This document shows, piece after piece, positions 23,036 through 35,140 of a stretch of DNA of 64,000 nucleotides. Each line of letters begins with the position of its first letter. Position 1 is the stretch's first letter. A program made the translations under genes and the position numbers. Origin of the DNA: Dugong dugon (lineage: Eukaryota; Chordata; Mammalia; Sirenia; Dugongidae); assembly GCA_030035585.1 (NCBI GenBank), contig CM057469.1, forward strand, positions 59,909,501 to 59,973,500, read 5' to 3'. The notes beneath the pieces were generated by a model. That model was not told the origin of the DNA and did no database searches. It saw only the letters and a program-made list of their open reading frames with translations.

Positions 23036-23153
23036 TCTGTAAAATATTGCATTTCCCAAGACCAAATGGAAACAGCACAGCAGACAAGAAAATTTCCAAA
23101 AGCATGTTCAGCCAGCTCCCCACTTTAAGAGATGCTTAAACAAACAAGCAAAG

Positions 23154-23466
23154 AAATGTAATATAAACTGAATGAGAAACCCTGGTGACACAGTGGTTAA
23201 GAGCTCAGCTGCTAACCAAAAGTTCAGCAATTCAAATCCACTGGCTGCTCCTTGGAAGCCTATGGAGCAGTTCTACTCTGTCCTGTAGGGTTGCTCTGAG
23301 TCACAATCAACTGAATGGCAGTGGGTCGACTGAATGAATTTTAAACGTGGTGCTGTCACCTTCTCCTTCACAGTCGTTTTTGCACTGAGTGGTACCTTTT
23401 ACTGCTGTGACTTGCTAGAAATTAATTAGTTACACCATTTGAAGCTCAACAGTTCAAATCTAATTT
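23154..23466 (+). repeat. Local duplication, copy 2
   Basis: Matches 20,714-21,029 with a 3-base gap ('ttacacca' against 'ttaccacacca') and about a dozen substitutions. Offset between copies is 2,440 bp. It includes its own AfroSINE at 23,174-23,330. Confidence 0.9.
23174..23330 (+). repeat. AfroSINE (inside duplication copy 2)
   Basis: Same SINE as at 20,734-20,890, copied with its flanks. Confidence 0.85.
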
Positions 23467-23509
23467 CTAAAAGTAACTAGTCCAAGATTAGCGACTGAAT
23501 ATCTGACTT
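23467..23509 (-). repeat. Inverted copy of 20,594-20,636
   Basis: 'aaaagtaactagtccaaga' and the rest of this stretch is the reverse complement of sequence lying just upstream of duplication copy 1, with about three mismatches over some 40 bp. Confidence 0.85.
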
Positions 23510-23645
23510 TATTCTCTCATAGTCTAGTAGGCTAAAAGTCCGAATTCAGGGCATCAGCTCCAGGGAAAGGCTTTCTCCCTCTGTCAGGTCTGGAGGTAAG
23601 TCCTTGTCATCAATCTTTACCTGGTCCAGGAGCTTTGAATAACGT
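23510..23645 (-). mobile_element. MaLR-like LTR, partial
   Basis: 'tctctcatagtctagtaggc' to about 'ccaggagctttgaat'. The TGTCTTAG end is missing because the inverted junction segment takes its place. Confidence 0.7.
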
Positions 23646-26600
23646 ATTTGTATCTATAATGCTTTCTTTCACCTAGTATCAGTCTATAGGCTATACATTA
23701 GCCTTTTCTCTAAATGATTTAAGACAAATTCAGCAATTTGCTTTAGACAGTTTATATTGTATCATTGGTTACCTATTATTAGTTTCTAACTATTAATTTG
23801 TATTTCTATCATACTTTGAAATAAAAGAGGTATCTTTGGTAATTTTAATCATTTTGATTGAATTAATTTCTCTCTCTCCAGTATTTATGATAATACTCTA
23901 TAAAGGTGTCAGTGGGAGAAATGCTACTTACTAGACGATTGTATATATCAAGAATAAGACAGGAATAGGCAAAACTGTAAATAAGAATATCTCCAGAAAC
24001 TTGCTATGATTTGTTGAAATTTCAAATAAAGTAAATTGCTGTGTTAAATGATACTTTTCCCTAGATGAGTAACAGTTTAAAGTTTTTCCAATTAATGTTT
24101 CTTTTATTTCTCCATTAGATGTAGATTTCCCCCCCCACATTTTCATTGTAGTAAAGTCAACATTCTGGAACTACTGTTTCCATTAAAGTCCAAAAAATGG
24201 CCTTTATTTTCTCTTTTCATCCAGAGAAATTTTATTTGCCTGGAATATCTAAATGTTAGTGTTAGTAGCATCTCCACCTCCCTTGCATATTTTCTATCGT
24301 GACCCAGAATATATTTCACTTAGCCATCTTATAGTTTCATAATCCAGCTGTTTTGATCAATTTTTTAAATAAAAATTGACTTTTCCTTGCACACTTCATG
24401 TACCTGTAACTCAAGAGTTTTCATTTGTTTCTAAGGAAATATTGGCTGTTATTTTGTTTTGTTTAGATTTTAGGTGCAGAGAAAATGGTACTTATTTATT
24501 ATTTTATTTATGTGGTTTTATTTTGTTTTAGATTTAGATATCCAGAAAAATGTACCTGAGCTCATATTTCTTCCTGAACATATAACTATGATCTACAAAA
24601 AATGTAAAATATGATTTTTAGACACATGACTTGTGAAATCAGACCTTCTGTTTCAGGATTTTCAATTCATCCAAATTATCTGAAAACTTTATCTTGATGT
24701 ATTTACTGGTAATATTCAGATAATTGTAGCGTGTTTTCTATAAGAGCTTTAGAGAGAATTAACTGGATATTTGTTAGAGCTACAGCAGGTTGTGGTATAT
24801 ACGTAGTAATTGTGGTCCTTCTCATTTTCACCTGCCTCTTACCCTCCTTCACCCTTCTTCCTGGTGTCTTTTTTCCCTCCCTTCTTTTCCTTCTCCTTCT
24901 CATCCTCCTTATTCTTCTGCTCATTCTTCTTACCATTATTATTGTCATTATCACCACTGATCCCATTATTTGCTCAGAATAATTAGGGGCCCAATTTATT
25001 CAACTATATATTTAGTAATTACCAAAAGTAAAGTGCTGTACTTGGTCCTGGCTTTTAAAAGAAGAAAAGACACAGTATATAAATATATCATTGTTTAGGA
25101 AGAAGCCCTAACTATATTCCTTCATTATTTGTTATCTTAAAGACATGAGAGTGACCTTTTTATCTGAAACTAATAACAGAATTCCCTAAGTGGGTATCTA
25201 GTCCCTGGGTGGGGAGTATGCAGTGACTTTTCTCCTAGACACATCTCCTGGAAAGAAAGGTCAGCCATGTTCCTGTCTCTCAGCTCTCCCAGGATGTTTT
25301 CCCCTTTTCTTGATCTTTTCTCAAATTTCAGTCTTTATCTTTTTTTTTTTACTCAAAAGAAATATCTATGACTAGTAAGCTAAGTTTATATCTTTATTGC
25401 CACGGAACTCCTATCACTTAAAAAACACACATATCATTCATATCCTTGTTATAACAGTCTTCTATTTCTACCGCTCTGTTGCAAAAAATGTAGGACCATA
25501 TCCTCGACTAGCATTAGAAAATAAGGACTTGCATATTTCCAAAATATCAAATAATCTTCTGGGCTTTGTAATCAGTGCTCAATTATTATTAATAATGCAA
25601 TTTAAATCACAGGTATATGAGCTTATAAACGAAAATGATATATACATACAGAAAACATCCATTGTCCTATGTTTTATGACAGACTTGATATGTCTAAACA
25701 AGTAGGTTTTGTCTACCATAGACTTGCTTAGGCTTTCCAATAATATATCATCTGTAAGTGTTCTAAATGTGTTTTCTGTGTATGACAAAGTTTTCTGACT
25801 GTGATTCTGTCTTTCTTATTTCACAGTTCTTCTCTGGGTTATTTTTATTTTTCATTTACAGATTTATCTAGGTAATACTAAAAATACTTCAGACAAAATG
25901 CAATCTATTTAAGCATACTTTGCTGAAGTGATTTCCATGGAAAGTTAAAAATATATATATTTAGTTTTACCCAATGATCATTTGGCATTTATTGCCAGTA
26001 GAAATGTGCCTTATATATACAGTCACACATGTTAAATGAAATTCGATGTGTGGATTTTTCTAGATTAAAATGACAGTGCTAATTTTTCACCTCACAGACA
26101 AAGGCATTATTACAACAGACAGGCAGAGATAGGTGATATTAATCTCACCACATAGCAAATAGAGTAAGTAACATCATAGACTAGAAAATACCATGTGAAT
26201 TTTTAATATCAACAGTAAAGTGCTCGACCTTAACATTTTGCTGAACACTTTGCTTTTTCTTCCTTTTGCTGTTTCTCAGGTTTTCACAGAAAGACATATT
26301 TCTCTCTAAAATGTTCTCTTCTTGTCCTTCATGTCTGTGGTAACAAATTAAAGACAGCAGAATGTACTAGAAAGAAAAAATCAGCAGGCAGTCTTCTTGA
26401 AGACCCAAGCTGCATGTGCAGATAAAACTGAAGAGTCTTGCAGCCACCTAATTAAAGTGTCTATTCAGAAAATATAGAGCTGTTCTAGAAGTACACATTT
26501 ATTTTCAAGGACTTTGGGGAAGTCTTTTTTTAATTTTTTATTTATTCATTTTTTTCTCCTATAAAATTTACAATAACTTTAGGGATTTCCTTTAATATAG

Positions 26601-28589
26601 AGACTGCAAGAGAGGATTGAAAAGTACATGTAAGGAAGTTTCAGTGAAAGAAACATTCACAATATTTCTATGTTTCTTCTCTCTTCTTTGGGTTATTATT
26701 GTTTTGTTTTACTCTGTTTACTTTTACATTCCACAAAATTTTGTTTCCAGGACTGGTAAAGAGATAAATACCATCAAGTTTAAATATAAACCTGGCAAAG
26801 GCAGCAATCATAATCTACTGTTGTTTTTTTAGCGGCATGAAAAATAATACCACTGTTGCAAAGTTATAACAAAATTTCTAGAGAATCCATGCCATTCATT
26901 CTAAAACATAGCTATATTTTATATAAACACAATCATATTAATTTTTTAAAGTTAATAAGATAAAGATCACAATATGCTATTTTAAAAGTCAGCAATAATA
27001 ATTTTATTTTACTTTCTGTGGTGATAAAAAAAAATCTAAAGAGAAGGTTACAAATCAACATGTTTTAGAAAGGTATTTTAGAAATTGAATGTGTATAGAG
27101 GTAGTGAATATACATATGATTTGCTTAGAAGAAATTGAAGTCCAGCAAGCTGGTTAAGGCCTGTAAATTCCAAGACCAGAGATGAATCAGACATCCCTCT
27201 GTACATCCTGGAATGTTATATTTTTCCACGGAAATATTCAGTGGTGTGCTACTCATGGACACCACTGAGTGGCCTGATAACATGGAAATATTCCTTGGCT
27301 GCTTTATAGAGGTCATCCCATCTGCAAAGGACTAATTAAAAGCCAATATGTGTAAGCTATTAAAGTTATGACTCAATAGTCTTTTTCCACTAAGTAGTCT
27401 GCCGAATCCTTATTGCTCAGGGGGCCTTGACATCTGCATTATCATTTTCTTCTTCAATTACAACTGATATAGCTTCAGTAGAGTGAAAACGAATGTCATT
27501 CTGCCTTTGAAGCTTTGAAAGTTAATTTGTTTCTAAACTTCATACTTAAATTCTATGAACTAGAAATGTCAGAAATAAATACACATTTATATATTCTTGT
27601 GAGATGAGTCAGCTCATTAATGCTGTGCATACACATATACTGTGAATCCTCTGAAAATGATTGACTTCTCAATTTGTTTCTACATAGTGTCAGGCAAACA
27701 AACAAAAAAGAACCTGAAACTTTTAATAATGTAAGAAGTTCCCACTCAGTTGCTTTGACGTGATGTAAATAACATGACCAAATGAATTATGAATGTATAT
27801 TTTTAAAAATTGGATGGTGTACAGAATGTCATAAGGCAAATGTTTTATTTATATTTAAAATTTACATTTTGACAAGGCTATATTTTGTCTAAGAAAATGA
27901 TTAAACTGCTTGTATATGGCCATTTCTTACATGTAATTGTGTGAAAGGAAGTCCAATAAAGATAGAGGACAAGGAAGGTGTATCCCCCCCACATCCATAA
28001 CAGACATGGCTGAATCCAATTGAGAATCAATAAACTTTTAGGCCAGTACCAATCACTAAAAGCCTGAAACTCCCAATAAAATTTGCTCATCATCCCACTA
28101 GATAATGTTACTATAAACTCAATTTTCTAAGAAATATTTTGTAAATTAACAACTGAATCTAAAATTACTGTGAGTACTAAGAATCATTTTCTCAGCTCTT
28201 TCAGTAATGAAAATCAGTACAGTTCCTTGAAATAGTAAGTAGTCAATGAATTTATAATGTTTAGTTTTTAATCTGAAAAATTAAAATCTCAAAATACACT
28301 ATAGGTTAAATTTGTTTCCATCAAGAAATTATTCATTTTTTCTGTGGCTTTTGATTCTGGTTAAAATATGCTACTTGCTAACCGAAAATGAAAATCATTC
28401 CCACTTGACAATAATCACATTGTTACACACTAAATAAAATTTTAACCTTTCATAACATATATTTAATAAAATTATTGATTTCTAAAATATTACACAACAT
28501 TTGTGCATGTGTCTGTATCATTAACATCTATCAGAATGGGCTTATGATGAGCCTGCTCTAAGTATTTTTCGAAGTGTTATCCTTGGACA
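23646..28589. other. About 4.9 kb without recognisable young repeats
   Basis: No AfroSINE, BovB, L1 or LTR was recognised here, in contrast to the flanks. It holds a pyrimidine-rich tract at 24,830-24,955. A small inverted repeat ('tcagtggtgt' / 'acaccactga') lies near 27,238-27,270. There is a faint MIR-like trace near 26,100-26,190. Open frames of 60-100 codons have no recognised domain. Confidence 0.45.
24830..24955. repeat. Pyrimidine-rich CTT/CCTT tract
   Basis: About 125 bp of almost pure C/T on the plus strand. It generates an Arg/Met-rich frame on the other strand that is not a gene. Confidence 0.8.
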
Positions 28590-29121
28590 ATATTCATTCT
28601 TTTTCTAAGTAAAGTTTGAATACTTACTAAGTATCAGGTACTGTTCTAGGTTCAGAGAATACAGCAACAAAAACTATAGCATGTCTATGCCCTCATAGAC
28701 TTCACATTGTGTGGGAGATGGGTAGAAAATATGCAAATATATGGAATATCGGACAGTGGTAATTGCCTTGGAGACAAAGCAGTGTAAGTTGAGTAAGAAC
28801 AACCACGTGGGCTGAGGTTGACATGTGATATAATGTGGAAAACTATTCGTTGGACATATTTCACTAGAGGCACTTTGCTGCAAAATACTTTAGGGGAGGG
28901 CTGGGACAAGTAGCTGGCTCCTGGTTCACCCCTGCTGGTGGAGTAGAGATTCTGCAAGCATTGTGGAAGTTACACACTTCTGCATGCAGCATAATAGACC
29001 CAGAAAGCACACCAGCACCAGGAAGCAGGAAGCAGAGCACAGTAGAATAAGGACCAATAACACTTTCCTCCTATTATGTTTCTTCAGTACTCTCTATCGT
29101 CAAAGCTTAACATTGCACTAC

Positions 29122-29140
29122 AAAAAAAAAAAAAAAAAAA
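29122..29140. repeat. Poly(A) run
   Basis: Eighteen or so A within the ancient-repeat region, possibly the tail of an unrecognised retrocopy upstream. Confidence 0.6.
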
Positions 29141-29460
29141 GAAGTTTTTATTAAAGGGCCAGATCCATTTTCACCGATCAGGAAATGAGCAATTGTTTGG
29201 AGCTTAAAGGCAATAAGTGATAAATGGCACAGATAAGATAATCAAGAAAGGCTTCTCTAATTAAGAAATATTACTTCAGAGAACTTTAAGGAAATAAAGG
29301 AGCAAGCCATGCAAATATCTAGGGAAGAGACTCCCACAGAGATGGAACAAGTGTATTAGACCTGAGGCAACAGTATGCCTCACTGTCTTAGTTATGTAGT
29401 GCTGCCATAACAAAAATACCACAAGTAGATGGCTTTAACAGAAATTCCTTTTCTCAGTTT

Positions 29461-29631
29461 AAAAAACCAAAAGAATCAAACCTGTTGCCATCAAGTTAGT
29501 TTCAACTTATAGCTACCCTACAGGACAGAGTAGAACTGACCCATAGGGTTTCCAAGGAGAAGCTGGTGGATTTGAATGGCCAATCTTTTGGTTAGCAGCC
29601 GAGCTCTGAACCACTGTGCCACCAGAGATCC
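29461..29631 (-). repeat. AfroSINE inside the LTR
   Basis: Reverse copy ending 'accactgtgccaccagagat'. Target-like sequence 'tctcagttt' precedes it and 'ctcacagttt' follows, consistent with a target-site duplication. Confidence 0.8.
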
Positions 29632-29642
29632 TCTCACAGTTT

Positions 29643-30416
29643 GCTGTTGTTATTAGGTGCGTTCGAGTCAGTTCCAACTCATAGTGACCCTGTGTACAAC
29701 AGAACAAAACACTGCCCAGTCCTGCACCCTCCTCACAATCGTTGTTATGCTTAAGCCCATTGTTGTAGCTACCATGTCAATCCATCTCGATGAGGGTCTT
29801 CCTCTTATTTGCTGACTCTCTGTTTTACCAAGCATGGTGTCCTTCTCCAGGAACTAATCCCTCCTGACAACATGTCCAAAGAATGTGAGACATAGCCTTG
29901 CCATCCTTGCTTCTAAGGAGCCTTCTGGTCGTACTTCTCCCAAGACAGATTTGTTCATTCTTTTGGCAGTCCAAGGTATATTCAATATTCTTCTCCAACA
30001 CCACAATTCAAAGGCATCAATTCTTCTTTGGGCTTCCTTATTCATCGTTCAGGTTTCACATGCCTATGAGGCGATTGAAAACACCAGGGCTTGGGTCAGG
30101 CGCACCTTTGTCTTCAAGGTGACATCTTTGCTTCTCAAGACTTTAAAGAGGTCTTTTGCAGCGGATTCACCTAATGCAACATGTCTTTTGATTTCTTGAC
30201 TGCTGCTTCCATGGGTATTGACTGTGGATCCAAGTAAAATGAAATCCTTGACAATTTTAATCTTTTCTCTGTTTATCATAATGTTGCTTATTGGTGCAGT
30301 TGTGAGGGTTTTTGTTTTCTTATAATCCATACTGAAGGCTGTGGTCTTTGATTTTCATCAATAAGTGCTTCAAGTCCTCTTCACTTTCAGCAAGGAAGGT
30401 AGTGTCATCTGCATAT
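29643..30416 (-). mobile_element. BovB-type RTE LINE, 3' part, inside the LTR
   Basis: Runs from the terminus 'gctgttgttattaggtgcg' to the palm region. Minus frames at 30,330-30,064 and 30,045-29,854 carry ILLGSTVNTHGSSSQEIKR-type text and RRIDAFELWCWRRILNIPW, a typical RTE C-terminal part. It is 5'-truncated just past the reverse transcriptase motif ('gatgacactaccttccttg' in reverse). 'cacagttt' and 'gcagttt' flank it. Confidence 0.85.
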
Positions 30417-32240
30417 CGCAGTTTAAGAGGCTAGAGTTCTGAATCCAGGGCTTCAGCTCTAGGGAAAGGCTTTCTCTCACTGTCGGCTCTGGATGAAGTT
30501 CCTTGTGTCTTCAGCTTCTGTTTCCTGGTTCCTTGGAGATCTCCATGTGGCTTGACATGTATTTTCCCTGATCTCTGCTTACTTAATCCGCTCCTTTTAT
30601 ATCTTGTAAGAGACTCAAGATGTACCCTACACTAATCCTGCCTTATTAACATAACAAAGACAATCCATTCCCAAACAGGATTATAACCACAGGCATAGAT
30701 GTTAGGATTTACAATACATATTTTCTGGGGAAATAATTCAATTCATAACACATGTTTGAGAAGTAACCAGGACGCATGTTTGTCTGGAGAGTTAAAGGAG
30801 GGGGAATATGGTAAAACATGAGGTCAGAGAAGTAGCAGAGGGTAGAAGTATAGCCAAGCAAAAACTATATCTTTTATTCTCATTGAAACAAAAAACAGTA
30901 GGGGGTTTTGAACAGAGAATTAATATGATCTGATATTTGCTGGTATGATAACTCTAATTGCTTTGATGAACATAGAGAATAGAAGTCAAGAAGGTCAAGA
31001 AGTAGAAGAAAGGACACAAGTTGTTAAGTCTACGTAGTCATCCAGTGGGAGTTAATGATTAACTGGTAGAGGTGGTGAGCAGTGGTCAATATTCTATGTG
31101 GACACACACACATACATAGGTGTAATGAGACAGAATTTGTGTGTTAAATAAAAGACAATGTGCTAAAGATGACTCCAAGTTTTGCCTTTAGTAATTAGAA
31201 GAATAGAGTTGTCATTTTCTGAGTAGAGAAAGACTGCAGGAGCACCTTGTTTTGAAAGAAAATCAGGAGTTCTATTTTGAATATGTCATGTTTGAGATTT
31301 TTTATTGTACATTTAAGTGAAGATATGTCCTAGACATTTGGATTTAATGTTATGGAGTCTACAGAAGAGGTATGGAGTGCAGGTAAATATTTCAGAATCG
31401 TTGGTGTGAGATGGTATTTAAAGTTATACAAATTAATAAGAACATATGTGGTAACAGTATATGTTAACTGAGTTCTAGCATCAGACAAATGAAGAGAAAC
31501 CAATAAATATGGCAGAAAAAATATGCATTAAATTAAGACACTATCAACACAGTGTGGAAACTAATAAAGAAAATACTTTAAGGAGGCATGATTGATTGAG
31601 ACAAATGATGCTTATAAGTCCAGTGAGATGTGTTCTGATGATTGACCATTGGATTCAGCAACATAATTATCACAGGTGAATTTTAATAGACTATTTTGGT
31701 GAAACTGACTGATTTTAATGGAAATTCCAAGGAGAAGAATACATTGGTGAAAGCAATTTAACTACTGGTTTTGCAGAGTTTCACCATAAATAGAGAAAGT
31801 AGCTCTAAGATTGTGAGGTTTAGAAAGTTTTCTTTCTTTTTACTCTTTTAAGATAGGAGATTTTGTAATATGTATGTATGTTTATGGAAATGATTAAATT
31901 GGGAAAAAATGGATGATTTGGGACCAGTGAATGGCTGTAGTGTTATTCCTGAGTAGTTTCAAACATAATGGATATGATGGTGGTAGTTTACGGAAACTCT
32001 CTTCTGTGGCTTTTGTTGGTGCTAAATGTTTGAAGAGAGACTATATAATATGAGGAGATTTATGGGGAAAAGGAGTGAATGGTCTAGGGAAATAGATTAA
32101 CACTGAAGAGCAGCACTAGGGGACTCTGACATTGGTGGGCTTCAAGAAGATCAGGTTACATGTTTTTCTCTAGATAACTTTATGGATTTTGCTGCAGAAA
32201 CGGAGTAGGAGTGAAGTTGAGTTTTACCAGACTTAGGTTT

Positions 32241-32297
32241 GTCTCAGTGATGAGTCAAAATTGATTCAATGACAACTGGTTTGGTTGTTGTTTTTTA
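32241..32297 (+). repeat. AfroSINE tail fragment
   Basis: 'gatgagtcaaaattgattca' then 'ctggtttggttgttg' and T run. Confidence 0.65.
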
Positions 32298-33650
32298 ATA
32301 AATAAAAAGTAAGAAAATGGAGGTGAAAAGATTATTCATATATGTAGGAAAAGATTATACTATATACAAGGAAACGATTATACTGATGAATCATGGGAAA
32401 TGAATTAGGTAAATAAGAAAGGAAGAGTCCAAGGTGGGTGTGGAGGAAAAATGTTAAATATGGTAGAAGGTCAGTAGACTGGCGGTCTCAGTCAGTTAGG
32501 CAATTTTCGAAGTCAGAGAAGGAGAGGGATAATCTAGAAAGATAAAAAACTGTGGTTGAAAAGAGAGATGCTAATAACTGAAGTGATGGAGGAGCTGGTG
32601 CTGTGGGTAATAATAGGGTTTCAGGTATGACCATGGATGTGTTGGCTAAGTAAGAACAGAAAATAAAATCATTGGAGAAGAGTACTTAAGGAGCTGAGTT
32701 CATATGTTCAGAGAATCATCCTTGTTATTGAAATAATCACAAAATTATTATGGGAATAACTTTTGAGTTCTCAAATCTAAGATTTTTTAAGTAATGGAGT
32801 TGTTAGCATATTGATGATGTGTTCTACATATAGTTACATATTATTAAAGAAGAGTAGTATACCTAATGTCATGAATCTTATAGATTTCTCTGGGGGTTAT
32901 GAATGAGAGTTTGTATTTTTAATAAGTATCTTAAATGATTCATATGCAAACAAATACTTGAGGACTTCCAGTAAAAATACTTCTATAACAATGGTTGGAT
33001 TTATTCAAATCAATCAACAACATACGGAAGGTAGATGATTTCAAGGCAAACCTATTTCATGTCATAAACATACACACACAGACACACACTCACACACGAG
33101 CAAAGAAGTTCTTTTTGTTTTGTTTTGCTTTGTTGTTATATACAACCAGTCTCTTCATCTGTTCCAGTTTCTCAGCAAAGTTAAATATCATCAAAGACGT
33201 TTATTAGAAATGAAAACAAAATAGGAGAAATTCTATGCCAGAATTTATGCCTAAAAATGAACCTTATGTTTACATTTGCAAATTTTCTCTTTTGATCTAA
33301 TTTTTTTTTTGCTTTTACAAAATAGCTTTCCACTTAAAATTTTGTCATTTTAACTTAGAATCTTAAGTCCAAGCTACTTTTTTTTGCCATTCAGCTGGAA
33401 AAATCAGATGGCAGAAAATCTAACCAAATTCCTGGAATACAATTAAAGCCATTTTTAGAATGCAAATGCTAAAATGCTTCTTATTATAGTGCCTTACATT
33501 TTCACAATGTTGAATTTAATACGTGTTATTATAATTAAATAATACTTTATCGTGAATAATAATTTAAATAATATTAGCTACAAATAAAAGCGTCCAAAGC
33601 ACTGCGAAGCCTTCCACTGACATATATAATCTTATTTAATCTAAGAGACA
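32298..33650. other. Unannotated; possible continuation of the ancient repeat
   Basis: Purine-rich text up to about 32,700 may continue the ancient repeat but is too worn to align by eye. A CA-rich run lies at 33,068-33,105. Nothing else is recognised. Confidence 0.4.
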
Positions 33651-33654
33651 ATGA

Positions 33655-33850
33655 GCTAGTTGAGACTCAGGATGGAGACTATTTGTGTTGGAATCCCCTT
33701 TGTCACTTGCTACCTAAGTAACTTTGGGCAGTTACTTCCCTCATTTCACTTCAGTGATGGCATCTATAAACTGGAAATAACAATACTACGTGTCTCACTG
33801 AGTTGCCATGAGGTGTTAAAACATATAAAATATTTAGATTGCCTGCAATA
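33655..33850 (+). repeat. MIR SINE
   Basis: 'gtcacttgctacctaagtaa', 'tttgggcagttacttccctc' and 'gagttgccatgaggtgttaa' follow the MIR core in order. Confidence 0.75.
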
Positions 33851-33869
33851 ACAATAATGCTAGTTATTA

Positions 33870-34075
33870 TTATTTTACTAGTATTAATCAGCACAATAAC
33901 CTTTCCAGATAGGTATTTGTTCCACTCATTGTAAACACTGTGAAGAGGAGGAAATGTATTTACCGGATAGTCAATGACATTGCCTAACTTGACCACTGTT
34001 ATAAGTGTCAGAGCCAGGATTTCAATTTAGGGTCCTGCCCATGTCCCTCTCTTTTCACTGCACCACTCATTCACA
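33870..34075 (-). repeat. MIR SINE, opposite orientation
   Basis: 'ccagataggtatttgttcc', 'cagagccaggatttcaattt' and a closing 'cactgcaccac' block fit a reversed MIR. Together with the previous copy it makes a tail-to-tail pair. Confidence 0.7.
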
Positions 34076-34735
34076 TTGTTCTTTATTTGCAATATACTTT
34101 CGCTTAGATTGATGCTTAGAACTGAAAAATAAAATCCTTGTATTTTTTTAGGCATTGATAAGAACACAAAGAAAATTCTGGAAAAAGGAAAAAAAACTTC
34201 AAAAAAAAAAAAAAAGAATATCCTTAAACATACAAGCTTAGAAACTCAATTTGTGACATTTAAATTGGAAATAGATGGCACATCTATGTTAATAAGGTGT
34301 AAATACTACATAGTGTTCTTGAAGTTAGTGAGGCATTATGTGCCAGATTAATTTTTGATTTATGCAGTATAAGAGGGAGATAAGATATTAAAAATAAAAG
34401 GGGAAAATGAATTATTGAAAACTCAGTATTTTTAAGTGGGTTTGGAACACATAAAATTAAACAGAATGCATAAAATTTTATTTTTAGGTAGAACCTATAT
34501 TTAGATTTTAAAAGGAACATTTTGGATATAATGTTTGAAGATCTCAATGCAACGTCTAAATTCAAGAAGGTCCTCATATTTTAAAGGTAATTTGTTTTTA
34601 AATAAATTTAAAAATCAGAAAAAGGTGAATAAATTAATTAAGTGAACATTAAAACACTCCTGTGGGAAAATAGTCATTGACTCTACAGAACAGGGCTAAT
34701 GTACTCCCAAATTTAGCCTTTTATTGACTTACTGT
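34076..34735. other. Unannotated AT-rich stretch
   Basis: Includes an A run at about 34,198-34,215. The 97-codon minus frame at 34,577-34,284 has no recognised domain. Confidence 0.5.
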
Positions 34736-34824
34736 GAGGATGATGCAGGACCTGGCAGTGTTTCATTCTGTTGTACATAGGGTTGTTACTAGTTGGAACC
34801 AACTTGGTGGCATCTAACAACAAT
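34736..34824 (+). mobile_element. BovB terminal fragment
   Basis: 'gcaggacctggcagtgtttc' through 'cttggtggcatctaacaac': the last ~90 bp of BovB. A 10-bp direct repeat ('gcaataatta' twice) follows at 34,841-34,860. Confidence 0.75.
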
Positions 34825-34998
34825 TGACTAAGAAAATTAGCAATAATTAGCAATAATTAGTACATGTTAAAGTCAGAAATAGAGATCTTCAGCTTGAATA
34901 TATTATGTAAGTAAATAGTTCCTTTTAAAAAACAACAACAACAAAATCCAACAAGTTGCAATAGATAATTTAAGTGAAGATAATACTATACACTATGT

Positions 34999-35140
34999 AA
35001 GAACTTGGCTGCTAACCAAGAGGTCAGCAGTTGGAATTCAACAGCCAGTCCTTGGAAACCCTATGGAGTAGTTCTACTCTGTCCTGTAGAGTCACTATGA
35101 GTCAGAATCAACTCGACAACAAAGGGTTTGGTTTTTGGTT
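34999..35140 (+). repeat. AfroSINE, head-truncated
   Basis: Begins within the head ('cttggctgctaaccaagagg') and ends 'aaagggtttggtttttggt'. Confidence 0.8.

Larger units (their letters stand above)
29384..30750 (-). mobile_element. MaLR-like solo LTR, split by SINE and BovB
   Basis: The outer ends are TGTCTTAGTTATGTAGTGC and ATTCAATTCATAACA. The LTR runs 29,384-29,460 and 30,418-30,750; the 0.95 kb between is two younger insertions. Reassembled, its length is similar to the unbroken copies at 46,237 and 58,171. Confidence 0.8.
28590..32225 (+). repeat. Ancient mammalian interspersed repeat, copy 2 (long, interrupted)
   Basis: The segments 28,590-28,760, 29,160-29,383 and 30,751-32,225 read as one old repeat. 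Landmarks in order are 'caggtactgttctaggttc', 'caagaaaggcttctctaatt', 'gaggtcagagaagtagcag', 'gatgactccaagttttgcc' and 'gattgaccattggattcag'. Part of the 28,760-29,160 stretch is unassigned. An LTR split by a SINE and a BovB interrupts the repeat at 29,384-30,750. I cannot name the family with confidence. It is non-coding as read. Confidence 0.6.

Noticed and set aside
24703..24982. Arg/Met-rich frame and a Leu/Ile-rich frame on opposite strands
   Set aside because: Both are translations of the CTT/CCTT low-complexity tract.
28685..28957. A 90-codon minus-strand frame
   Set aside because: It overlaps ancient-repeat and unassigned sequence and has no recognisable domain or supporting gene signals.
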